Of a stretch of DNA of 64,000 bases, positions 1 through 10,721 are shown one piece after another (within the stretch, counting starts at the first letter, position 1; each line of letters begins with the position of its first letter). The DNA comes from Ganoderma boninense (lineage: Eukaryota; Basidiomycota; Agaricomycetes; Polyporales; Polyporaceae). The stretch covers positions 1 through 64,000 of the forward strand of contig CM035304.1 of the NCBI GenBank assembly GCA_002900995.3. The letters run 5' to 3'. The position numbers and the translations under genes were made by a program. The notes beneath the pieces are model-generated. The model did no database searches. It worked only from the letters and a program-made list of their open reading frames with translations, and was not told where the DNA came from.

Positions 1-290
1 AAAAAAAGGAAAACCCCTAACCCTTTAACCTTTAACCCAAACCCCAAAAACCCCAAACCCCCAAACCCCAAAACCCCCCAAAACCCAAACCCCCAAAACC
101 CAAAACCTTTAACCCCCAAAACCCAAAAACCCAAACCCCAAAACCCTAACCCTAACCCAAACCCCCAACCCAAAACCAAACCCCCCGGGTTGGTTGCTTG
201 GGCCTTTAAATTTTCCCGCGCTAAAACGCTGTTCGCCCCGCGTTCGCGTTTCCTCCCTAACCCAACCCCAAACCCCTTTAACCCTAACGG
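1..290. repeat. Degenerate telomeric repeat tract at the chromosome end
   Basis: The first 190 bases are almost only A, C and T. They consist of AACCCC/CCCTAA-like units of irregular length, with a further short patch near 255-290. This is what the C-rich strand of a TTAGGG telomere looks like when read 5' to 3' from a left chromosome end. The units are ragged (AACCCCAAA, CCTTTAACC), which fits sequencing or consensus error in a tip of low quality better than a true variant repeat. Bases 190-500 share the same ragged look and hold no credible gene. Confidence 0.85.
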
Positions 291-496
291 AGGCCGTTCG
301 CGTTTGTGTCGTTTTCCTGGGACGATATTGCGGCGGTTACCTCCCAAACCCCTTTAGACTTCTTGGGTTTCCGAGGGGGTGAGGGGGGTTTTGCGCGAGA
401 CTTTATGGCCGAAACAAGAGGGGGGTTTGCCTCCCGTAATCAAACGTCGCGAGAGCTCCCCCGGGATGGTTTTCCCCGTTTGAAAAATTTTCCCGG

Positions 497-2566
497 GATC
501 CGGTGAAGTGCGCGAGGCGCGAGAGCTCGTTCATGGTCGTCCAGTGGTGACCGGGGTTGCGCATCTTCCCGGCCTCGTCGATGGTCACGACGCCGAACCT
601 GTGGTCGTACAACATGGTCTTCAAGGGCAGCGTCGGGTCGCGGTCAGGTCGCAGAGGCGCAACCTTCTTTGTTTCCGCAAACCGCTGCGAACAATCAGAC
701 TCGGCAGCCTTTGAAACGAAAGTATTAGCTCATTGAGCAATGTAAACCTCTACCGCACTTACCGTGTACGCGACCAACAAAACCTTGTGGCTAAGCGTCT
801 GCTTGTGGTGTCTAAGATGGAACACGGACTCCCAGCACTTTTTTCTTGCAGCCTCCGCCCACTGTGTGCGGTACGGGTAGAGGTCGATGGCGCCCCACTT
901 CACGTACCGTTTCAGCTCCAGTTCCCACTGCTCAAAGAGCGGCACGGGCACAACTATGAGGTGGGGATGGTCTGGCAAGTTCCCGTCCGGGGTGTTGCAC
1001 TTCAAGTTTTCTTGCGTTAAGAATCAGTAAAACGATGTATGCGTGAGTAGTTAACAAACAAACGTACTGAAGTGGGGGGGGAACCTCTTGTGCTTGATAT
1101 AGTATGCGCGCAGGATAGGATACATCGCGATCGCTCCGACGATTTGAAGAGTCTTACCGACGCCAACCTGGTCCATGAGAAGAAGCGGCTTGCCCTGGAT
1201 GCAGAGTTCGCACATCTTCGTGATACCGACGAGCTGATGCCACCGGGGTCCGAACGGGACGGCCTCAGGTCGCTTCACAAATTTCTTCCACTCGTTTGAA
1301 TCCCAGGGGTCAGTCGTGCCGCTGGGGTCCTCGACCTCGTTAAACGTCGGAATGCGCTCAGCTTGCAGTCCGAGTCCTTGCCAAAGCTCCGTGGGCGTCT
1401 TATCCTGGAGGTCCTCGACGCCGGTGAGCCAGTCGGTGAAGTCGAAGTTGCAGTCGGCAGCGTCTCCGAGCTCATCGAGGGGCTGAATGGGGTCGTTGTC
1501 CAAGGCCAGTTCGAGCTGGGAGAGCACAAGATGGACGGTCGGCGTGTCCGCGAGGGACCGAAGTGCCTTCAGCAGGCCAGCGGGAATGCCTTCGAAACCA
1601 GCCGGTCAATAGTAACGTACAGTAACAAAATTAAGCAAAGGAGCTTACGATCGTGTTTGGCCTGTTTAGCCTTGGCGGCCACGCCGTGCATCTGCTCGAG
1701 CCTCTCTTTCCATGTGTCAAGAAGTGTCCGCATCTCCGGGTCGCCGAACAAGTCGACCTTCTTCAGCGTTGTCTTGATGCGCTGGATGAGCCGAGCGACC
1801 TCAGACGGGGTAGGAGGCTCGGCGTCGTGTGACTCGAGAGCTGCAAACGAAGGTCAGCCGGCCTGCAGCGCGACGGAATTACTTACTTACCTTGGATGTC
1901 TTTCGCCAACTTCGCCTCGTATTGAAGTGCGCTTCCGCGCGCACGCTTCCACGCGCGCCCCCGCGTGTCCCAAGCGGAGGTGCAGAGCCCCGAGACTACG
2001 GAAACGAGGGGTGGGTGAATCACTTTGATCGCCCCCACGACGGTCACGGCGGTGGGGCCGAACATGGCTAGGGCGAGCGAGGGGGCCGCATGCTCGCGGA
2101 TTCCGAGCTCCATTGAGTTTGGCCACTAGGGATACAAGTCAATAGATATTACAATACACACAAATGTCGATAGAAGTACCTCGGCCCGACCCAGGGCCTT
2201 GGCGAGCGCAAACATCTTGAAGCCCAGCCCGTCAAGGACCGTGGCGACTAAGGCCGAAATCTCCCACTCCACCCACTTGTCGCCCGCCCACTTCTTCATG
2301 ACCACCCGCCCTTCCTGGTGGGCATCGGTCCGCGAACGAATGAAAGTCAACCGCTTCTGCGAACCCTCTTCGGTCACCCAACGGTCATAGAACAGCTTAG
2401 CTTTTTGGTAAAGGTCTTTCTTCATGCCGGTCTCCGCGTTCTTCTTTTTCTTCACGAACGGCATCGCGTGTAGGCCGGTGCGATCTTGCCACACCGTCCA
2501 CGTGAAGACCTCTGGGGCCTCCGCGCAGATAGTGAGGAGTTGGCTGACGTTGTCGAGAGAGGGCAT
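497..2566 (-). CDS. Subtelomeric Snf2-family helicase, N-terminal part, cut off at the telomere
   Basis: Six exons can be joined without a phase error: 2566-2180, 2125-1891, 1840-1649, 1589-1068, 1010-763 and 708 to about 497. Every internal donor I placed is GT and every acceptor AG. The start ATG (2566) opens MPSLDNVSQLL. Exon 4 holds a Walker A motif (LLLMDQVGVGKT), exon 5 the LIVVPVPLFEQWELELKRY stretch typical of Snf2 motif Ia, and exon 6 a Walker B box (VVTIDEAGKMRNP). The coding sense then dissolves into low-quality sequence after ELSRLAHFTGS. The second helicase domain (motifs IV-VI) is therefore missing: the gene reads toward the chromosome end and is truncated there, by the real end or by the end of the assembly. 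Helicase-like genes next to telomeres are known in many fungi (RecQ-type TLH genes are best described). This one is Snf2-like rather than RecQ-like. A role in telomere maintenance is inference. Confidence 0.75.
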
Positions 2567-2635
2567 TGCTGATGATGAGTCGGGAGGAAGAGGTTGAAGG
2601 CAGCGCGACCGCCCCCCCCCCCCTAATATACTGCG

Positions 2636-2725
2636 AAACATGAGGACGCGGCGACCTGAACATGAGGACGCGGCGACCACAATGAGCCCTGACCATGAGG
2701 ACGCGGCGACCACAATGAACCCTGA
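2636..2725. repeat. Three tandem copies of an 18-20 bp unit upstream of the helicase
   Basis: The unit CATGAGGACGCGGCGACC occurs at about 2639, 2661 and 2694. The second and third copies also share the following ACAATGA(G/A)CCCTGA. The array lies 70-160 bp upstream of the helicase start and next to a run of 12 C residues (about 2612-2624). It could be promoter-associated or simple tandem slippage. The sequence alone does not decide this. Confidence 0.7.
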
Positions 2726-3189
2726 ACACGCTGCGTTCGACATGCCTCGGGGACGTTGCACTGCCCTTTTTGGAATTATGGACTTGTGACGGGGGATGGT
2801 CTTCGAGGCAACATAGAAGCAAGGCGCACGCACCGCGGAGGTCCGACAATTCCCTCGGCGTCCGAATGGAGCGGAGATCTTCACTGCACCCACAACGGCT
2901 CCAGTCCTTGACAATGTACGTTTCTGGAAAACGACCGTACGTCGTGGAGGGCCACGCACAGCGTATGGCGTGACAATTCACTGCACTGCAAACCAAGTTG
3001 AAGGGTTGATACGAGTTGTGACCGCCAGTTTGTTAATAAGGTGTACCATGCATCTCAACTCTTCACTTAACGGGATCGACATCATGACGTTAAACAACAA
3101 CTTGAAGCTACATAGACTTGACACTCATGATTCTCCTAACCATACAGTACATACATCCGGCGCGGAATATGCACCTTGCCCTCTTTTCC

Positions 3190-3475
3190 AAGTGAAGTTT
3201 GCAGCTCTGGCTTCATTTGTGTGTCTGTGTCTCAGTTTCATCCGTCCACGACGGACACACAGCGCTGCGCATGCGAGCGCTCCCGCAATTTCACGTTAAC
3301 CTTGTCTCAGCCGCGCAGGATACGTCCTGGATGGACATGTGCGTCGCACATACACATGCGACACATCCTAAGTTTACGTTTGCAGCTCTGGCTTCATTTG
3401 TGTCTCCGTCTCAGTTTAATCCGTCCACGACGGACACACCGCGCTGCGCATGCGAACACTGCCCGCATCTCCTGT
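3190..3475. repeat. Direct duplication of an approximately 90-bp segment
   Basis: The segment starting TTTGCAGCTCTGGCTTCATT occurs at about 3198 and again at about 3381. Both copies run through TCCGTCCACGACGGACACAC and GCTGCGCATGCGA, with only scattered differences. Each copy contains an imperfect TCCGTCC/GGACGGA palindrome that is also found in the foldback element at 5.9-10.4 kb. The surrounding 2.57-3.69 kb holds no gene I can support. Confidence 0.7.
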
Positions 3476-3691
3476 TTGCTGCCGTCTGTACGTCCTGGAC
3501 GGTGACTCGCTGCCACCTCTGGCTTGCTTTTACGTCAACTACGTCAACCTTTGCACTCCAGCGGCTCTTGTTTAAGTTCTATTCTATCTCCTCATTTTGC
3601 GAAGTGCTCGTCAACTTGCGGGGCAAAGCGAAGTCTAGACCTGACTTGTGCAACCGCTTGCTACAGTTATTTCTATCTACGCCCTGACACT

Positions 3692-4150
3692 CTAAGCCTG
3701 TTTTGTTGATGTTGTTCGACCCATTGTATATTCGCATTCATACCGCGCAATCAATCGTCGCTCGTCAGCTTCTGGTTGGGGGTGGAGAACTGGCCCATGG
3801 TGAACGGGTTGACAGCGGGCTTGTTGAAACCAGATACCGAGACCGACAGATGCCTGGCGCGAAGGGGGCGGCATAGCATTGGAGGACGAGCGACGGCCAT
3901 GCGAGCCACCACGAGTCATGGGGAAGGTCTGCTCCACCGGCTCGAGACCGATGGCGTCCAGAGGTGGCAGCGAGTCGGGCTTCTCCTTACAGACAGCAAT
4001 GAATTGTAGCAAGAAGTCGCGATCGTAACTGAGACCATCAGAGTTAGTAAATACTCGACTAATGTTTTGAGAAATCGCAACGTAGCGGAACTTGCCTTGC
4101 TTAGCGTTGACATTGAGCTCCGGCTTCGGGCTCGTGACACCTTTCATAAA
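3692..4150 (-). pseudogene. Fragment of an eIF4G gene (eIF4E-binding region)
   Basis: Two minus-strand segments resemble fungal translation initiation factor eIF4G around its eIF4E-binding site. The first (about 4147-4080) reads GVTSPKPELNVNAKQGKFR. The second (about 4030-3850) begins YDRDFLLQF, which fits the YxxxxL-phi eIF4E-binding consensus, and continues CKEKPDSLPPLDAIGLEP and then SRQASVGLGI. They are separated by about 60 bp that still look like an intron, with a TACTAAC branch site and a CTCAG acceptor. To join the peptide as GKFR-YDRD, the donor would have to be CTACGT, where this genome usually has GTACGT. Only this small piece of a protein normally longer than 1000 residues is present. 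It is therefore a genomic fragment and not a working gene or a retrocopy. The protein match is from memory of the family. Confidence 0.6.
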
Positions 4151-5470
4151 TTACCCTACTCCTTGATTTCCAAGACGCTCTACTGCAGACAGCAAGCGCC
4201 ACATCCAGGCGCATGGGCTGAGTTTCCATCAACATGCTCGCTTGATAAGTGGGAATTAACAAAATGTCATAAGTCGCTGTAGACACGGCCAGGAGCTCAC
4301 TTACAATGCGATATCCGCAGATGGTGAGCGTGGAAGCCTGCGTGAGGTGATGGGCGGGATTGGGTGGAGATTGGTCGTAGGCGGGATGGGGACTGGCGGG
4401 AGGAAATATCGCGGTGGTGGCAGAACCACAGCGCGGGATGTGTCGATGGTGCGCGTCACTACCCGTACTGCAGCTGGGGGCTCTATTGAGGATGCAGGAG
4501 CGCACTGTCCAGACACAGGGCTCTTAAAACAAGCAGCGCGGCGTTGAACTGATAACACAGGAGGGTCAGGCAGCTCTGCCAATGGAGGGGGAGGACGAGA
4601 TGGGATCTACGGATGTTTTGTTAGACTGCGAGGTACACGCAAAGACATAAAACTACCTTTTCGCGAGAGCGTGTTTTCATCCGGACTCGTAGGTCATGAT
4701 CGCTCTTTGGGATGCCGAACTCTAGCGTGTCCGGGGAGAATATGATCGAGGTACCCTCATCGTCTTGGAGAATGACAGAGTTCCCTACTACCTCACCCCC
4801 CGACAGCTGATCGTGTCCAACAGCCTTAATACCAATGTTAGCAACCTGCCAGCTATACTAGGACCCTAACTGACCGACCTGCAAGGACATAGTATCTCCT
4901 GTGAGTGAGTTGGTCATGGTAGGGGGGGAGCGCATCATGTACTGGGGCGGTTCACGACGTTAAATATGCTTCTTGGTCTCGTGGGAGTGGTGCCTTTCTT
5001 AGGGGAGGCCGAAGATCGGAGGATACAGCTTCTGGGCCCCACAACCGTGGGCAGAGAAGAATCCAGGAGGGTATTACTTCGCTAGCTCTCCACGCTCACA
5101 CACCCCAATTCATAGCTGGCAACGTGGCACCCAGCAATAGCCGAAGCATACCTTCTTCATTGCATTCAGACCGTCGCTCTTCGGCTTGCTCACAATGCGC
5201 GCAAGCTCAATTGCGTGCCTTATCTATCTGTGTTAAACTGATATGTTCCGCTGCTCATGCGCGCTCTGATTGGTGTCCCTCACGTACGCCAGCATTTACA
5301 CAGTCGCGCCGTCAATGTCCATCCAGGTCGGACAGATTGATCACGCTGCGGAAGTCCGAGCACTTGTACCCCATGGTTGACACTGCTTGCTGGGTTAAAC
5401 GACGAGGTTTGATAGTGATCTGGCGGACGAAGCCAGCTGTCACTAGCTTGTGCGTTAGGGTATGATACAC
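4151..5470. other. Subtelomeric stretch without a recognisable gene
   Basis: On the minus strand about 4830-4670 reads as an open, protein-like segment (GHDQLSGGEVVGNSVILQ..., then SIIFSPDTLEFGIPKSDHDL) ending at a plausible GTAGTT donor. I do not recognise it. It may be another captured gene fragment or an upstream exon of the neighbouring eIF4G piece. Minus strand 5460-5330 also reads open (LVTAGFVRQITIKP...). No complete gene can be built. Confidence 0.4.
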
Positions 5471-5690
5471 TTTCAGCTCGAGATCGTACCCTGGAGGAGT
5501 GAAGTCAAGACCGAGATCATCGACACTGATGCCGTCTGCATCCTCGAGCGCCGCCAGTTCACGACGGAGCTTCTCGTTCTGAATAGCGACGCAGGTTGAA
5601 TCTTCGACAACGATGCGGCAAGCTCGGGGTCGACGCGCAACGACAGGAGATTGATTAATATCATTTGCATGTTGTTATTAATTGACGCGT
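5470..5690 (-). pseudogene. Probable fragment of a HECT ubiquitin ligase gene (UFD4/TRIP12 type)
   Basis: Two minus-strand reading frames give a broken match to the region before the catalytic HECT lobe of UFD4/TRIP12-type ligases. One frame (about 5650-5600) reads LRVDPELAASLSKIQ. A different frame (about 5600-5480) reads IQNEKLRRELAALEDADG and then ISVDDLGLDFTPPGYDLELK, resembling the conserved 'DLxLDFTxPGYxxxEL' element. The frame change between them and the absence of any catalytic Cys lobe make it a decayed fragment. It lies just outside the left end of the foldback element. The identification is from family memory, and the match is short. Confidence 0.45.
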
Positions 5691-7020
5691 TGAGGGGGCT
5701 GTGGGCGTTCTCATCATTATCAACACCACTCCTGTATTCTTGCTTATGTAGCGTTGAACTGCGTAAGCTTTGAATTGATATCCGTTCTCGCTGAAGTTAC
5801 CCTGGCAAGGACCCTTTCCTCCTCCCTTTGAACTCCATTTGAGTTTAGTAACCAAGATCTTGACGAAAGAAGTGGCTATAAGAACACTTGTTGACAACTT
5901 GTTTGGCACGCCGGGCTGCTGTGTGTCCATCCAGGGCGGACGAACCGGACACGCGTGGCACACGACTGCAGCAGTGTGCCATGGTTGCTGCGTTACGTTG
6001 TGTGGAATAGGCTGTAGTGGTTAGAAGGGCGACGCGGTGTGTGTCCGTCCAGGACGGACAGGCCGCGCCATGGCTGCGACAGTGAGACTTGAAATGGTTA
6101 GTACGAGATTGTCTTAGAACTCACTAAAAGTGCCTGTTGTAAGCTGTGTTAAGAAGGCTTTAAGACGGCAAGTGTTACATTGTAGGTAAAGTAACTGTCG
6201 TTCAATGGCCATCGTATGCGACGTTAACAGGTATTGAATGTGATAAACATTGGCTTTTTAATGAAGTAAGCACGTCGTAGTTACGTCCTGTAACAGCTGT
6301 TGAATGCGCCGATGGCTTACCGTGTTAGCAGTAATCGCCGCCATCAACACCTGTTAAAGCGGCGTACAACTGTAAGTATCCTGTATTAAGTGAGGTGATT
6401 GCACGTTGTTAAGCCCGTTCAATCGTGATGTAACGCTGGTAACAAAGCTTGTTAATATAATTATAACGCACCTTTGAAGGGTAACAACTCTCGTTGTTAC
6501 TCCGTGTTAAAGGTGTTCAACGGAGTTGAGTAAGCGTTGTCTTCGGCACCTTACTGACTGTTGTTATCACGGTCAACGCTGGCTGAGGAGTGCTCCGTTA
6601 ACGAGTGTTGAGTGCCGAACAACACATTGCTTATTGCATTCAAGTCGTGTTGAACGCAGTAACCACGCTCATTAATGGCGTCAACAATGCAGTAACGAAG
6701 CTCGTTAATGAACGGGTTCATCACGATTACATTAACGACCGGATGCTTACTGCATTGAGCGCATTAAGAGCGTATTCAACGTGCACGTTGAACGTTGTAC
6801 GCATTGCGTTGTTGATCGCATTAACGAGAGCAGTGACCGTAGTTAGCCATTCAACGTGCACGATTAACAATGCGTTGTTTGACGTGCTTCAAACTCGGTA
6901 ACGACGCTCATTAATGCGACTAACAATGCAATTCTTACCCTGTTAAAACACCGTTGAAAGCCGTAAGGTACCGCGCCCCCCCACCATGTTAGGCTCGGCA
7001 CGCTCCGCGCCTGCCCAGGT

Positions 7021-8430
7021 ACCCGTTTCGCATGAGGCGTGAAAAGTGGTGTCCACTATATCGCACTCGCGGGCGCTTAATACGTTGAAGGGCACGATCT
7101 ATAGTGGCTGTGTTATAGGTAAGTCGGTGTTGTTAACCGGGTAAGTTTCAACTTTAAAGCCTTTCAACGGTCGATCTAGTAGCGGAGTAAATGGCGAATA
7201 GTTCACGATACATTTCGGCGATCGTAATCAGCGCTCCTCGCGCCCTGTCCGTCCTGGACGGACGGGCGCCGCGTGCGCCGCCACACAATAAGCTGCGTTC
7301 AATCGTTATTACCACGCCTTCACCGCCACACTTACCGCGTTGAGGTCCCGTTAAGGCGGGAATTATCGGACCGACTACCACGCGGGTTAACGAACGCTTA
7401 CCCGCATACACTTGGTGTAAACGACGCCAGTCAATAGCGATAGCCCGAACGTTCAACGTGGGGCGCTCAGCTGCGCGCCCCACGCGCTCACCAACCTTCT
7501 GGGTAACGGCGGCGGGAATCACGATGCGGCCGTCAACGCAGCCAGTGGAGGGCTCACGCGCGCGCACAATTCAGCGACGATTGACCTGTTCTTAGGTAGA
7601 CTAGTCCGTATATTCTTTGTTCTATCCTAGAATGCTCCAATAATGCAAGATCTCAAAATGTTATGTTGTAAAAGACAAAATAGTCGGAAATAAGTTGTTG
7701 GATGCTACACCAAGGACGGTGCTACCTAGCACCGTCCTCAGTGTGGTATCACCCAACTTATTTCCGACTATTTTGTCTTTTACAACATAACATTTTGAGA
7801 TCTTGCATTATTGGAGCATTCTAGGATAGAACAAAGAATATACGGACTAGTCTACCTAAGAACAGGTCAATCGTCGCTGAATTGTGCGCGCGCGTGAGCC
7901 CTCCACTGGCTGCGTTGACGGCCGCATCGTGATTCCCGCCGCCGTTACCCAGAAGGTTGGTGAGCGCGTGGGGCGCGCAGCTGAGCGCCCCACGTTGAAC
8001 GTTCGGGCTATCGCTATTGACTGGCGTCGTTTACACCAAGTGTATGCGGGTAAGCGTTCGTTAACCCGCGTGGTAGTCGGTCCGATAATTCCCGCCTTAA
8101 CGGGACCTCAACGCGGTAAGTGTGGCGGTGAAGGCGTGGTAATAACGATTGAACGCAGCTTATTGTGTGGCGGCGCACGCGGCGCCCGTCCGTCCAGGAC
8201 GGACAGGGCGCGAGGAGCGCTGATTACGATCGCCGAAATGTATCGTGAACTATTCGCCATTTACTCCGCTACTAGATCGACCGTTGAAAGGCTTTAAAGT
8301 TGAAACTTACCCGGTTAACAACACCGACTTACCTATAACACAGCCACTATAGATCGTGCCCTTCAACGTATTAAGCGCCCGCGAGTGCGATATAGTGGAC
8401 ACCACTTTTCACGCCTCATGCGAAACGGGT
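7021..8430. repeat. Nearly perfect 1.4-kb inner palindrome
   Basis: Each arm is about 705 bases with practically no loop. The centre is GGACGGTGCTA-CC-TAGCACCGTCC at 7714-7737. Only the 15-20 bases just outside this core differ between the arms. Each arm contains one perfect copy of the palindrome GTCCGTCC-N-GGACGGAC (7247-7263 and 8188-8204). Confidence 0.9.
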
Positions 8431-9330
8431 CCCTGGGCAGGCGTGGAGCGCGGCGCGCCTCTCATGTGTGGGGCCTGGTTCAAGCGGGCTTAAACCAGGT
8501 AACATCGCGATGCTTACTGTCTTCAATGGCCGTTCAACTCCGTGGGTATATCCCGCGTTGATTATTGTTGAACGCGGTAAGCACGGCGTTGTTAGCCGCA
8601 TCAACGAAGCTTGTTACCGTGGTGATAACGCCCATTCAATTGGGTAAACGACACGTTGTTGTTAAGGCGTGGACCGTGGTAACAACCCTCGTTGATCCTA
8701 CTAACAACCCATTATTTACCGCCATCAATTCTCATTAACACACATAAACAAGAACACTAAACCCGATAAACACAACATTATTAACTTGCTTAAGCCTGAC
8801 AACACGCGCCCTTAACAAGGCGTCGCGTACTAATTTGAGCGCGCGTTGAAGGCGAGTAAATGCGCGATGCTTACCGCGTTCAATGCCAATACAATAAGCA
8901 TTGAACGAAGTAAGCATCGCGCATTTACTCGCCTTCAACGCGCGCTCAAATTAGTGAACAAAGTTTCATTAGCGAAAAACCTTTCTTGGCGCAGCTAACA
9001 ACATCTAAATCCGCTTTCAATAAGTGCGTTGAAGACGGTAAGTGTCGAGGCGTTAGCCGCATCAACTAAAGTCGTTACCGCGTTGCTTACGAATTAGAAC
9101 GTGCGTTGTAGGCGAGTAACAGCGCGATACTTACTGCGTTGAACGCTGTAATCATAAAGCGTTCAAAGCAGTAACTAAGCTGTATAACACCGCGGTCTTA
9201 CCTCTAACACAGCCACTATAGATCGTCCCCTTCAACGTGTTAAGCGCCCGCGAGTGCGATATAGTGGACACCACTTTTCACGCCTCATGCGAAACGGGTA
9301 CCTGGGCAGGCGCGGAGCGTGCCGAGCCTA
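8431..9330. repeat. Extra segment of the right foldback arm bounded by a direct repeat
   Basis: A sequence of about 130 bases (TAACACAGCCACTATAGATCG through CACGCCTCATGCGAAACGGG) occurs at about 8335-8430 and again at about 9204-9300. The 869 bases between the two starts are absent from the left arm, which has a single copy (about 7021-7115, reversed). Loss in the left arm by recombination between direct repeats, or gain in the right arm by duplication, would both produce this. The segment has its own short palindrome at about 8850-8945, around AATACAATAAGCATTG. Confidence 0.75.
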
Positions 9331-10721
9331 ACATGGTGGGGGGCGCGGTACCTTACGGCTTTCAACGGTGTTTTAACAGGGTAAGAATTGCATTGTTAGT
9401 CGCATTAATGAGCGTCGTTACCGAGTTTGAAGCACGTCAAACAACGCATTGTTAATCGTGCACGTTGAATGGCTAACTACGGTCACTGCTCTCGTTAATG
9501 CGATCAACAACGCAATGCGTACAACGTTCAACGTGCACGTTGAATACGCTCTTAATGCGCTCAATGCAGTAAGCATCCGGTCGTTAATGTAATCGTGATG
9601 AACCCGTTCATTAACGAGCTTCGTTACTGCATTGTTGACGCCATTAATGAGCGTGGTTACTGCGTTCAACACGACTTGAATGCAATAAGCAATGTGTTGT
9701 TGCGGCACTCAACACTCGTTAACGGAGCACTCCTCAGCCAGCGTTGACCGTGATAACAACAGTCAGTAAGGTGCCGAAGACAACGCTTACTCAACTCCGT
9801 TGAACACCTTTAACACGGAGTAACAACGAGAGTTGTTACCCTTCAAAGGTGCGTTATAATTATATTAACAAGCTTTGTTACCAGCGTTACATCACGATTG
9901 AACGGGCTTAACAACGTGCAATCACCTCACTTAATACAGGATACTTACAGTTGTACGCCACTTTAACAGGTGTTGATGGCGGCGATTACTGCTAACACGG
10001 TAAGCCATCGGCGCATTCAACAGCTGTTACAGGACGTAACTACGACGTGCTTACTTCATTAAAAAGCCAATGTTTATCACATTCAATACCTGTTAACGTC
10101 GCATACGATGGCCATTGAACGACAGTTACTTTACCTACAATGTAACACTTGCCGTCTTAAAGCCTTCTTAACACAGCTTACAACAGGCACTTTTAGTGAG
10201 TTCTAAGACAATCTCGTACTAACCATTTCAAGTCTCACTGTCGCAGCCATGGCGCGGCCTGTCCGTCCTGGACGGACACACACCGCGTCGCCCTTCTAAC
10301 CACTACAGCCTATTCCACACAACGTAACGCAGCAACCATGACACACTGCTGCAGTCGTGTGCCACGCGTGTCCGGTTCGTCCGCCCTGGATGGACACACA
10401 GCAGCCCGTGCCTCGCCCGACCCCTTTTCTAATGGTATAGGTTAGATGTCTTGCACAAGTTTGTAAGGCTTGTTATACGCTTATTGTCTATTACTTGTGT
10501 GATTGTAATCACGCCCTTCTTGTCGCACATATGACTTACTGCTGTGTGTTTATGTTGAGTTAGCCGCTGTCTGTTGGCTTGCCTTAGCGCCTGCTAGCCG
10601 GTCGCTTAGCGTGTTTAGCCGGTCGCTTAGCAGGGCCAAACCCTACCCTAGGGGTTGTTTCGTCCCTAGGGATGGCAGGCTGAGATGTTCCCCATAACCC
10701 TTGCTGTGAGTCGAGTTACAA

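Larger units (their letters stand above)
5909..10413. mobile_element. 4.5-kb foldback (giant palindromic) element
   Basis: The left half (5909-7725) is repeated as its reverse complement in the right half (7726-10413). Inner arms mirror exactly about 7725.5 (x pairs with 15451 minus x). Outer arms pair with a sum of about 16313-16320, because the right arm holds about 865 extra bases. The outermost shared sequence is GGCAC...GGGCTGCTGTGTGTCC on the left and its complement on the right. No transposase-like reading frame is visible. The few open frames (137 aa at 7154-7567 and 7884-8297; 96-98 aa at 6605-6901 and 9418-9708) are mirror images of one another and unlike any protein I know. Point differences and the 865-base asymmetry show the arms have diverged since the inversion, which argues against a chimeric read. 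It resembles Foldback-type or large MITE-like elements in architecture only. Confidence 0.75.

Noticed and set aside
7154..8297. Two identical 137-residue open frames facing each other
   Set aside because: They are the two arms of the palindrome read from either strand. The translation has no recognisable content, so the identity comes from the inverted repeat, not from two genes.
6605..9708. Matching 96-98 residue open frames in the outer foldback arms
   Set aside because: Same reason: mirror copies of repeat DNA; composition is dictated by the GTTAAC-type words.
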